64,000 bases of DNA, taken from NCBI RefSeq assembly GCF_902459465.1, contig NC_047080.1, positions 8,530,866 to 8,594,865 of the forward strand, written 5' to 3'. The position numbers and the translations under genes were made by a program. Under the pieces are notes generated by a model. The model was not told the DNA's origin, did no database searches, and was given only the letters and a program-made list of their open reading frames with translations. How positions within the stretch are numbered: the first letter of the stretch is position 1; every line of letters starts with the position of its first letter. This DNA is from Asterias rubens (lineage: Eukaryota > Echinodermata > Asteroidea > Forcipulatida > Asteriidae). Positions 1 through 12,600 of the stretch are shown piece by piece.

Positions 1-105
1 GGGAAGCCCCAGTATCCATCACTCCAACCTGTCCTTCTTCAGCAGACTGCCTCCCTACCCAGGCCCCGCCCCTGGCGTTCCGCCCCCCTCACTCACGTGG
101 TATTT
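1..105 (+). other. Possible end of an upstream exon, unassigned
   Basis: The first ~100 bases are much more GC-rich than what follows. Frame 2 is open and Pro/Ser-rich (LPPYPGPAPGVPPPSLT). A GTGGTA donor-like site follows at about 104. On the other strand GTGAGT at 98-103 could also be a donor. No family is recognised and non-coding DNA is equally possible. Confidence 0.15.
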
Positions 106-968
106 CAACACAGTGTTTTACCTCTCAATTTTTTACACTTTGAAAGCAGCTAGCTTGATACAATTTTGCCATGAGGTAGTTCTCGGTTTATAAAAAACAA
201 TTAAGTGACTGATTTTGTTTGTGGGATCATCAATCAAACGATGTTGGCCAATAAATAAAACCGGAAGTGGAAGTGACATCACCGCGATGGCATTATTGCA
301 CAGTCCGTAAGCTAGTCTTGTTTCAAGAATACAACACAATTGAGCAACTGCTCTGAGTCGCAACCATAGTCGCAACACAAAAATTTGACATTCCTACGCA
401 ATGTTTCAAACACTATTTAGAAAAACAATGAAATTGTGTGTAGGTTTTACGTTTTTAATAATGCATTTTTGTATTAGAAAGTTTCATGTCTTGAAAGTTT
501 ACCATGTCCGCCTTGACTAAAGACTACTGTGCTAATGAACAATCACTTGTTGACGTTGGTGACCAGTGTGTGTGCACATTGCAGATGCATGCATGCTGCG
601 TTGGTAATCGTGTATTACGTATAGTGTGCAAATAATGCAGACGACATTGGACGGGCTGCTGTGTAGTTTTGACAGATTTTTTGTTCAGCTAAAAAAATAC
701 TTCGATAGCATTTATTTCATAATTTTCTATCACTTTGAGAAGCAAATGTCGACATTCACACTTCATCTGTGTAGGTACTGTGTGGTTTAACTGTGCACAT
801 GCAGTAATTCTACCCTCGTTTCAACGCCGAGTTGCTCAAAAGGCCGACTGTGCGATCTCGCGAGTACGACAAGTGGCAGGTCATCAAGCGGGCAGGCAGT
901 TTCAACTCTACCGTGTAGAGGCGCGTAGAGACGGCGGATTGTTCCTCTGGGAGCACGGTCAGGAGAAT
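106..968. other. Upstream region of MEGF9-like gene, nothing specific recognised
   Basis: Unique-looking AT-rich DNA that becomes more GC-rich over the last 150 bases before the start codon. It presumably contains promoter and 5' UTR, but no TATA box or initiator stands out. Confidence 0.3.
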
Positions 969-1092
969 ATGCACACGTCACTTGGGGTGTTATTTGCTGG
1001 GACTGTGATTTGGATTTACATGCAGTGCACGTGTGTTAACTCATATTCATTGAGTGGTACGGTGAACAGTTCGCTAGTTAATGTCACAGAAG
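969..1092 (+). CDS. Exon 1 of MEGF9-like gene: signal peptide
   Basis: The exon starts at the ATG at 969 and encodes a hydrophobic leader ([14 protein letters not shown]) followed by a Ser/Asn-rich stretch with N-glycosylation sites. The donor AG|GTAACA follows 1092 and leaves phase 1. The leading G completes the Asp codon at the start of exon 2. Confidence 0.75.
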
Positions 1093-4000
1093 GTAACACA
1101 TGTTATTAATTATTATTTGTTTATTAATATTTTACTAAACTATTTACACATCGGTGTATGGGTAAAAAAACCAAAATTAATATTCTTTATCCCCGATGCA
1201 AATTTAACATCTATTATATCGTTGCGGTACCCGCTGCCAAAACATAGGATTCGAACTGCCTCTAGCTACCGGGCAACCTTGGTAGTCTAGTTGGTAAGAC
1301 ACTGCTCTAGAATTGCAAGGGTCGTGGATTCGAATCCCACCCGAGTAACATGCCTGTGATATTTTTTCACAGGACTCGGGAAAGTACTGAGTATACAGTG
1401 CTAACACACATCGGTGTATGGGTAAAAAACCAAAATTAATATTCTTTATCCCCGATGCAAATTTAACATCTATTAAAACTATTTAGTATTTATTTGATTT
1501 TGTTTCATTCATAATGTTATTATGTTGGTATTTGATTTACTTAACATTGTATTTTTAATTTTAACTTTATTAATAGCTTTTCAGTTGCACCACTTCAGTT
1601 GTGTTGATCCAAAATTATGATCAAATAAATTTTATTTAAATCAAACAATTAAACACTACTATGTTTTCTTCATGATATTGTGTGAAAAGTGGTAGTCAGA
1701 TCATGGTCAGACAAAGAGTTAGACCAACTGGGCGCTGTATTCCCTTTTTTCGCAATTTTGACATTATTGGTCACGATATGTCAACATTTCGAAAAAAGGA
1801 ACACAGCGACCCAGTTACTGGGTCTACGTTACTCCGAGAACTATGAGGTTTCATACATCTCCCGTTACGGGAGAGAGACGATAGCGGAACGAAAGTTCAT
1901 AGTTCTAGGAGTAGGTCAAACAGCCAGGTTAACAAGATTGGCCCAATTTCATAAAGCCTGCCTAACCATATAGCACATTTCTAAGCATAGACAAATAGGC
2001 CTATCTTGCTTAAGAAAAAAGAAAAGAAAAAAATCCCATAAAGTTTACATTTTTTGCAGCTGCCTGGTGCCTCACTCATTTTTGACTTAGCAAGAAAATC
2101 TGCTAACCAGTATTTTCTGCCTAAACAGCGATATGAAATTGGGCCCGGTCCTTTGATATGCCCTATTTATTTACCAGTGACATTCACATAGGTGAAGAAA
2201 ACAATTTTAAAAAGCAGATCTGTCTGACAAGGCTTTAAGTTTGAGTGGTGAACATGACAATTGAAATAAAATTACAACAATACAATCAATGTGATCAAGG
2301 AAGTAAAACAAAAATTAACTAAACCTTGTCTAGATGCATACCACCAAAACCCTAGACCTAGCAGTTACTGTTTCGCTTTGCTCCTTTTTTTCCTCGAAAT
2401 TATAATATTTATGCGTTCATTTTTATGCTGGGTCTACCCAGGAAGGCCCAAACTCTTAATTTCTGTGTTAAATTTTCCAACAAGGCGAAGAAATTATATT
2501 AATATTTGTTTGCAATGCACTCTATTTATATGTACTCTTACCAAGTACCTGATATTTTTTATAAAGTTGGGCATATAGACATTGACCATTGTTCAATATG
2601 GCCAACCATCATGATGTACAAGGAATCGAGTCCCTCCTTCGAGGTTCAAAAAAGGTAGATCATGTACATGATGAAGTTTTTTAGTCCAAGGTACACTACA
2701 CGTGATACTTCGCTTTTCCATGGTTTTGATCATAATATTACCTCGACATGGCATTATAACATCTGTCCTTTTTCTTACAATAATAAATATCTTATTACAT
2801 ACGTGGTAGCTTTTCATAAAAAAAGATGTAATGACCACATTCTTCCTTCAGATTGTTTGTGCAACCCCACTGGCTCCCTGAGCCCGCATTGCAACAACGA
2901 AACAGCATCGTGCGTCTGCAAGCCCGGGTACCAGGGACCAAACTGCACGGACTGTCAAAATGGCCACTATCACCACAGCAACAGAAGTACTGAGTGCGTC
3001 GAATGCGAGTGTGACCACAGGGGGTCCTTGGACAGCCAGTGTGACAGGTGATTATGAATTAATTAAACAAGGTTACCATGGTAACAGGATGAATTTCAAA
3101 TCAAGCCAGGAATTTCAGATGTATAGGGAAAGAAAATTCTGAATGAACTTTCAGCACAAACTTTAATAATTGTAATTTGTTTTTACCCTTACATCGATGT
3201 GTATAGCATTATAACGTTTGTAAACTCAATACTTTCCCGAGTTCTCTGAAAAAACTCAGGTAAGTCACTCAGAATGGGATTTGAACCCTCAATCTTTGCA
3301 TTGCTATCAGAGCAGACACTACTAGACCACCGAGCAAGCCCAGTGTCTAGAAGCAGTTTGGATTCATATGAGCATGTGTGTGCCGCAACTATTTGATAAA
3401 GTTAACAAACTATAATGGAACCTGGGACAGGCCCAACTAAACCTAAAGACAAACCCATTTTCAGTGTTTGTTTGTTAAGATGATCTTCTTGTGAAGCAAA
3501 CTCGGCAAACTCCCACGAGGGGATATAATCGCCAAACTGGCAACAGCCAATCTCTCCCATAAAAACTTTGGTTTAACATCTATGATTACGAATTGCACAT
3601 ATCTAGAAATTGTGATTTGAACAGTAAACAGATTACAATAATTAATTCTAGTCATTTTGACATCAGTGGTTAGCTTGGGGATGCGAACCCACAACCTTGT
3701 ACAAGCATTGCTCCATGGTACAAGCCCTTGCGCTCGGCCACGGAGTGTTGGCATACCAGCTGAGGCCTACTTAAAGCTGCTGTCACAGCTGTTGACACAG
3801 TTACTGTGGTGTAACATTCACACACCTGTGTTTTGTGGTCAGCCACTTCCTAGGAAATGAACAGTCACCACACATCTCATGTGTCAGATTTTGTGTGTGT
3901 AGATTTCACATGTTCACTGTACATTATTGTTTACAATACTAGTATCAAAAGGAAACTGAAAACAATCATGGTTTTTGATGATTCTTTTTTAGTGGGTTGT

Positions 4001-6592
4001 TCATGGAATTTTGATGATACCGAAGGTCGTTACAGGTCACCAGTTTTCCAGACAGAGGAATGTTATAACCTTTGTTTAGGGAAATGGTTTGTTCGGTAAA
4101 TTCAATAAACCAGAATTAGGCAATATTGTCGGCCTAAGTTCCAGTGTGAATACAGGCCTGTTATTTTACCAGGATTTCACTGCCATGGTGTTGTTTCTGT
4201 TGTCCTCTGTATGTGCACTGCACTACATACTTGTCAAATACGTAAGATTACATGATTAAAATTAGACGTGGCAAACCCTCCTACTCTTGGTACCATTTTC
4301 CAGCAAAGGTGTTTACAAACCGTTTGAGACCGTCTAAGTCTAACCTTGGAGGTAGAATGGGTTGTGTCTAACTGCATGGCATGATATGGTGGCACTTGCA
4401 GGCTGTCATTGTGTACATTCATGAAATACATCAAAAGGCGCAATTCTGTCCTTACTTTACTATCATTCGAAAAGATGAATGACAGAAATGGTCATCACTA
4501 TGTGCACATATGTACATAGTACGAGTCGGGGTTTTAAAAAGTTAATTGGAGTTTGCCCTCTAGTTTAACATGCGTACACATGTGCCACTGCCTAATGTGT
4601 ATTCAATTTCCAGGTGAAATTGGATGGTACTGTCTGCAATAGTACCAGTAACATTGTAATACTTTTTATTGTCCCCAATATAAAATGCAAACATGCACCA
4701 TCACAGACAAACTGTGACAATGTAGGCCTTACAATTACATGTTTACACTTAAACCGTAGGCCTTTTTGGTAGAATTATTATGTAACCTTTAAAGCTTACT
4801 AGGCAATACACCGTACTAGTGAATAACCAATTATGATCCAGTATGCATATTGTATTGAATTTTTGAATCACAAGTAATTGTGCCTAAACCACAAGAAACC
4901 TGCAGTATTTTAAATAATGTTATCACTGAAGCAATGGCTTTGTGTAGCAATTTGCACTCTACCTAAAAAATACTTGAATAAAAGCTTTTCATCAATTTTG
5001 TTTCCCTCATACATTTGTACATTACTCACTTGTATGTGGTCCAATTTCATGACGCTGCTTGCCACGGAATTCTGTGTTTACGCTCGGTGACTTGTGATGC
5101 ACACTTTTCTGGACAAAACCATGGAATTTGACCCAGCTCTCATTATTTTAAACCCTATCCTCCTCGATCCATGATTGCACGTGTTTTGTTTGATTCTGGT
5201 GGACTGAGGACTGCACTAGTGAACCGATGTGCAATGGGATCAGACATTATGGGTGCGTTTGATTAGCTTCCCCGGGTCGACCCCGTTCTGCCTCCGGTTC
5301 GTTTGAATAGCTTTGACGTCATTCCAGGGGCTCACCCCGGTCAGCCCCATGTGCCCTGCTTGTGGAGCGGGTAATGTGTGGCTGGCCCGAGGTGCATGAC
5401 GTCACGACAAGAGGGCGAGTGCTTGTCGATGAGCTCTTGCCAGGGGCCCACTCGAATGAGCATCGCAGGCTGCACCCTATAGGAGCCATGTGGATTGGAT
5501 TTTGTTAGGATTCTAGTAATTGTGTTGTTGTGCTGTATTAGTGGCGTGTCATGGCTGAGCGCTGAAGGGCACCGCACTCCAGCTCTGGTGTTTCTGGTCA
5601 GCAGAGTATGGGTTCGAATCCCGGTCGTGACACTTGTGTCTCTTAAAAGCAAGACACTTAACCAGTATTGGTTTGTCCTTCGGAGGGGATGTAAAGGCGT
5701 AGTTCCTGTGTCAGTTTTGTACGTTGTAAGAGAAGGGGATGTCCCGGTGCAGGGCTGTATGCTTCGTTGTTGAAAGGGCAAGGGCACCAAGGCATTTTCG
5801 TCTTGGTAAAGGGCACCCTATGATGAAATTGCAAATTTGTACTGGAGCATTTCAAGGGCACCAAGGCAATGACCAGGGGACACGGAGGCAATCGCCTTCG
5901 TTGCCTCCGTGAAGTATCAGGCCTGGGGTGTATCTAGCTGTGACTGCTGCTGAATGTGCTTGTGCACCTTGTGTGAAACAATTTCAACTTTTATGTGTTT
6001 TTTGTTGTTGTTTTCTTTTTCAACAAATTTACACTTGTTTTCAAGATTTAATGTTACCCCTGAAAGTGGTGATGATGTGACAGTGTTAAATTACGGTCCC
6101 TGTAAGTCCCCGAAAAAGTCTGGCCCTGATAGGGTTAAAGCTTTTAGTAAGTATATGACTAGTGGCCTTCCACTTATACTCATTGATATAATTTCCTTGT
6201 ACATAAAGTATTGTGCAATGGTGGTACTTAATTTTCCCTGGCTTAGGCCCAACGTCGTATATCAACACAACATTATGACATATTCAATATTGAGTTGATC
6301 AAATGAGTTTTGTTATAAAACAGTCAAGTGATGGCTTACAAAAGTTCCCACGGACTTGAGGTGATGCTTCTAAGCCCCCCCCCCCCCCTCGTTCACAGTG
6401 TCACTTCCTCTTAGGAAACCAACTCACCTCGCTTGTTTGTTTCCCCAAATTACATAACAATTGCAACTTCAATTAGATCAGCTGTTGTAAAGTTAAAACA
6501 CATGTTGTGCTATGACTGTACAATGGACATCAATCAATCTCTTGATGCTTTTTCACATGGGTTGTTTTGAAGGGACCATTCATAATTTAGTC

Positions 6593-6626
<34 letters not shown>

Positions 6627-9600
6627 TCGAAATTTTTAAACATTGCTGAAATGAATGACCCCTAAGTATTTAGGGGCCATTTGTAGAAAGCAATGTTTTT
6701 AGCAATGGCCCTTAACCTTGTCAGTGACAAGCCAGCAGGACTAGTTAATTTGTCATTTCGCTGGTCCGCAAGCTTTTTCACTGATCGTACAATATTTTGG
6801 GGTTTCCTTTCAATATAGCCACTAGGTGATTTAAATAAACATGTTTTTAAAGGAACGCGTATCAGACGATGTTGGTCTATAAAAAGCATTTGTTACCGTT
6901 TGTTGTAAACTGCATGGTTGGAAAGATGTTTTAAAAGTAGAATACAATGATCCATACAAATTTGTCTCGAAATTGCCTGGTTTTTCTTTTACTTTGCGAA
7001 TACTCTACCCATGTGCATTTTATAACAAACGGTTACAAACGCTTTTTAAAGCCCAACTCGACCTATCCAAGGCAACGCGTTCCTTCAACGCTATATGATA
7101 CAGATGATGTGTGGATTTTAGAACAAAAGGGTCCCACCTAATGTATGGCTAAGCCGCTTTGAATTACTATGTGAACTTACACACGTCCACACAGTTTTTT
7201 TTACAATGGAATAGGATTTTAGTGTATAGAATAAGTTTAATACATGTAGAACCATGGATGGTAGAACAAAGGAATGTTCACACAGTGGCTACAACCCTGG
7301 AAGATAATTCCCCCCCCCCCCCATGCTGCAACACAGAGCCTGTGTGTAGCATTGGCAACGCAAGTAAATAGCTGGCCTAGTTGGACAAAATTCTGACTGG
7401 TCCTTTGGTGTTTTAACTGGCTTTTGGCCAGCGGACCACTGCTTATGCGATTCTGTATCTTGATAAATTATGTGCAGTTTACCCTTCAGTGCTGGGAAGT
7501 TGTCCATTGGTTTTACACCCAAGTTAGCAGTACATGTAGTACCCCCACCCTACACCCTCCCCACAGACCCCTTCCCCCTCTATAAAGGGATTGCCAAAAA
7601 TCTTGTTTTTATGGAAAAAAAATCCTTACTGGATTTTTGGCAGAATGCTGGCACATTCCCCTGCTGGTCCACATTATTTATTTTGACGTTAACACAAGAC
7701 AAATTTATTAAAGAACGATTTGAACACATCTCAGTGAATGTTGACCTCCTTGCTTACAAGCCAGCGCTCTATAATTTACTGTCACTTTCCCTGGAACCTT
7801 GATTCACATTCCCAATGGCATGGAACCCGCACACAAATTGCCTCAAATGCGTCTTGTTGTACGTGTACAACAGCAGTATCAATTGATATGGTGAGATGCC
7901 AGCACAAGGGCAAACATGTTCCAGGACAGCTACATGTAAGTTACGCGACAAGGCCCCTCCATTCCATAATTGCATTTCCTCTCGGCATCTCAATTCTCCT
8001 CATTTCCGTGCAGCATCCACCCCTCCTTAGACTTTCATAGAAATGTCGGCTAAACGGCTAATATGTGCTAATCTAAAGCTCTTCTGCCTGCAGGAAAGGG
8101 TACAGGGGCAACAGAACAACATCTCTGAAAAGAAGGGACAGTTAAATGAACTGAGTGGGCAGTTTTGTGTTGTGAATTTGTAAGCATTTTACAGACATCA
8201 GGAAGTTAATGTACGCTTTCGCAGTAATGTGTATACAGTTTCTCTCCTTCAACCTTTACGACCCCTATGTGGATGGGTTTTCAGTTCCTACTACCTGACT
8301 GCGTGAGTTTTCCCCTGGAACATTTGTCAGGGGTTTTCCCTATAGCCGAAACTGAAACTTCTTTGTCTTCTCTACACTGGGTTGCTTGGCTAGTAGTAGG
8401 CCCTATAGCCTAGTGATTAAGTTTGCTTTTTTGAAAGTCCTTTGTTGATTGATTGTTTGTTTGTTTGTTTGTTTGTTTAGACTTCTTCCTCCATGGTTTA
8501 GATTATCATCACGTCAAGGGAGCTTGGCAAACTCCTACAAGGGGATATAAACACCAAGCTGGCAACAGCCAATCTCTCTCATACAAACATTGGTTTAACA
8601 TCAACGATTATGAGTTGCACAAATCAACAAATTTTTGATTCACTAACTTGACAACAATACTTATTCTAGTCATTGAACTCAGCAGTTAGCTTGGGGGTTC
8701 GAACCCACAACCTTGTTATTGCAAGTACTGCAGTCTAACCAGTGGACTACAGTGACCTTGGCTTAACAACCAGGGCCCAACTTGATGGCTCTGCTTACCC
8801 TAAGCAAAGCATCGGTCAGGCCTGGAATTTCATCTTTGAGAGGGCAAGGCCATTTTCAATTTGAAAAGGGCACTTCCATTGGAAAATCTTAAGTCTATGG
8901 GAATTTTTGAAAGGGCACCAAGGCCAAGACAAGGGCAACAGAGGCCTTGGCCTCCGTGAAATTCCAGGCCTGATCGGTGCATGCGGAAGCAGGGTTTCTG
9001 TGTTTACGTCAAGCGTATTTCATGGTTTAGTGGAGCGGGGAATTTTGGCCTTGTGCGAGTGTGTGTACTCCATGTTGAGGCATTTTACACTTACACAGCA
9101 AGCGCGGAAATGCGGAGAATGGCGATAGTAAGCACAGAATTCGGAGTTAAGCAGAGCCATGAAATTGGGCCCTGAAATGAAATCCACTAATGCTTCTGCA
9201 CATACTTGGAACATGATAGAGATTACGGTAGCATGGTGAAGGTTCCACACTGTATTACAGAATGTTTCTGCCAAGGGAGAAGCTAGTACTCAGGAAACAG
9301 ATCGTATGATGCTGTGTGATAAGCGCACAGAAAGGAAACATGGTCCAGATTGATAATGGCCGATAGCGTCTTTGTAGTTCACGTCCAGAGATTCGAAGGG
9401 GATGACGTGTATTAAGGCGGCGTGCCAAGTTACTGGAGGGCATTGATTCATCAATTAGAGACTGCGCCAGACAAAATCCTCTGGTGTTATGAAGTGTAGA
9501 GATCTGGCCCAATTTCATGTTGGCCTTAGCTTCAACTCATCAGAACTCATGCATTTTTCAGTGTTTTTTTTTGTTTTAAAGGGACTGTAATATGTACATT

Positions 9601-12600
9601 TGGTAATGCTTCTGAAAATATGAATGGCAATCAAAAGTTGCTTGTAAAGAAGTACAGCAGATTTGTATTGTATTTAAAGACACTGGACACTATTGGTAAT
9701 TGTCAAAGACAAGTCTTCTCACTTGGTGTATCTCAACATATGCATAAAATAACGTAGCTGTGATCCGATGTTTCTCAGATATTGATTCTACTTACAGGTT
9801 ATTTTTCCTGCATGGAAATAACTGCTCCAGATTTCCGGCAAAATCTAAAAAACGCTTTCACCTTTTAAAATGGAATTTTCACAGGTTAGTTTGGTGGTAT
9901 GAGATTGAAACAAACACAATAACACAAGGATCCAATTACCAGACATATATTCTGGTGCGCAAGACGTTTCTCAATTTCCTTTCACGCACAGCGCGGCCAA
10001 CTCATCAACAGCGCCCACATGCACCAAGACTAACAATCCATGTTAAAGACTAGGGAGTGAGGGCTGCAGTATAAATAGACTGAATAATTGCCTTATAGGA
10101 TTAGGCTACTCGTTCACTAGCTCTATGGTTCCATTAGAACAAATCTTATACAGGGCTAGAATTTTAAACTGGACGGCAAGCCTGAGGTCAGTGACTTTAA
10201 GTGTCTGGCCAGTTAACCTTTGACTGGGGGGGGGGGGGGGGGGCGGTGTTTGGGAGGAGGAAAACTATCCTTGTTGGAATACACAATCAGAAGTTATTTT
10301 AGCATGTAATGCACATTTTGGTGACATTGTTTTACTTGTTTCTCAAAAACTATAGCACCTCAGGAAGTAATCTTTTTACTATCATTATCGTCAAGCGGTG
10401 TAAGTTTAAAAAGTACCTAGACCCTTTAAAGGGAATCACTCATTATAAATGCAAAATGTAACTGATTAACGAAGTACCAGTGAGTAATAATATTCAAAGG
10501 GGGCTGCCCTCTAAAGTACAGCCTTACTGAAAGAAAGTTGTTACAGAGCTCTCTGTGAAATTCCAATCATTTGCACACTGTGGTGTAATACTTAAAAAGT
10601 CCTGCTTCAAGAATGCATGGAATTCACTCTGCAATTTAAACGAGATTCCCAAAGATGTTGTTTTTATTATTTGAAGGCAAAGTCATTAGTAATCCACTGT
10701 GAAATGAAACAGGGCAGGCTTAAAGCCATTGGACCCTTTCGGTACAGAAAAATAAAAAAAAAGTTCACAGATTTACAAATAACTTACAGGGTTTACAGAA
10801 GGTAGTGGTGAAAGACTTCTCTTGAAATATTATTCCATGAAACGCTTTACCTTTTGAGAAAACAGTAAAACAATATCAATTCTTGATAACGAGAATTACG
10901 GATTTATTTTAAACACATGTCATGACACTGCGAAACGTGCGGATACAAGGGTGGGTTTTCCCGTTATTTTCTCCCAACTCCGATGACCGATTGAGCCTAA
11001 ATTTGCACAGGTTTGTTATTTGATATAGAAGTTGTGATACACGAAGTGTGGGCCTTGGACAATACTGTTTACCGAAAAGGTCCAATGGCTTTAAGAGTCC
11101 CTGTAAGAGTGTACCAAGTGGTGATTCATGGGTTCTCAGATCTTCTTCTAAAAAATTAGAGTGATACATCATCATACCAAACGAATAAATCCAAAATTTT
11201 AGTTTGCTGACGCTTTTGGTTTTGGAGTTACCAGTTATCAAAGTTGCGGCCTAAAAGCCCTCGAGAAACAAATAGTACATTCCCTGTAAACACAAAAATG
11301 TGCGCCAAGGTCATCCCAACAAAAGTAAAACATTTTTTGAAACCTCCAGTTGGGCTCATAACAAAAGTAAACAAAAAAAATTGGGATCTCGTTGGCGCAT
11401 CATGTTACGCGCACCTGAACCTTTGACGAACAGTGCCCTCGTGCCATTTTCAACGCCTCATAACTCAGCGCGCCTATAAGATCCCATGAATTAAACAAGT
11501 TCAAATGAAAGAGCTTGCATCCCTAAAACAAATTTAAGTGCAAAGTGCGTGGGATCTCGTTGGCGCAGAGAGATAATAGAGGTCAAAGTTCAAATTTTAC
11601 CAATATATTGCGTTTTCGCACCTCCGTAACTTCGCGCGCCAACAAAAAAAAATTGTTTTTATGGCAACTGGGTATTGGAACAGTTTTCATCTAATGACAA
11701 ATGAAAAAAGAATCTTGGGGTCTCTGCAACTTGCATGTCAAAAGATTTTTTGAAAATTTTCTAAAGTATTGTCATTCCACACATTTTGGCCTAAATTGGC
11801 ACAACATTCACTTTTTTCATCACTGTAAGTATCTATGCCAACAAGATCCCATCAATGTTTTCTTGTGTTTGGTTAAGTTGAGTGTTCCTAAACAGATTTC
11901 AATTGAAAAATAATTGGGATCATGTTGGCCCACCAATATAACAAAGGTCAAAGGTCATATGAAACTACACTTGGCCCACCAATATAACAAAGGTCAAAGG
12001 TCATATGAAACTACACTACTGCCTATTTCGGGCGATTTTGTGTCGTCTAGAAATCCACGCGCCAATATGATCCCATTAAGTTGTCTGTGTTTTATGATTA
12101 TATAGATTCTCAGCAACACATAAAAAGCAAAAACCAAATGGGATTTGAGTGGCGCTAACAAATATTACAGATCAAAAGTTCACAATACATGCCTATACAC
12201 ATTGTACTTATGCATTGCTGTGGCAACCGAAAGTGAGAAATATCCCCCAATTTCAAAATGTTGGCAAACCATGAAGGGGATAGGTCTCCAAAATGAATTT
12301 TGGTCAAGATATAGACTGGACTTGTTTTTACAAATGGTGTTAGTTTAATGTTGGTTGGTAACTGTTGCCAAGGTCAAAGGTTACAAAGAATATGGATGTT
12401 TTACTTTTTCTGGGAAGACCTTGGCACACGTTTTTGTGTTTACATGGAATGTACTTTTCGTTTCTTGAGGGCTTTTTGGCCTAAACTTTGATAACTGGTA
12501 ACTCCAAAACCGAAAGCGTCAGCAAACTAAAATTTTGGATTTATTCGTTTGGTATGATGGTGTATCACTCTAATTTTTTGGAAGAAGATCTGCGAACCCA

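Noticed and set aside
735-968. In-frame N-terminal extension of the MEGF9-like protein
   Set aside because: It has no ATG at its start and the added residues are basic and unlike a leader, while the ATG at 969 gives a clean signal peptide.
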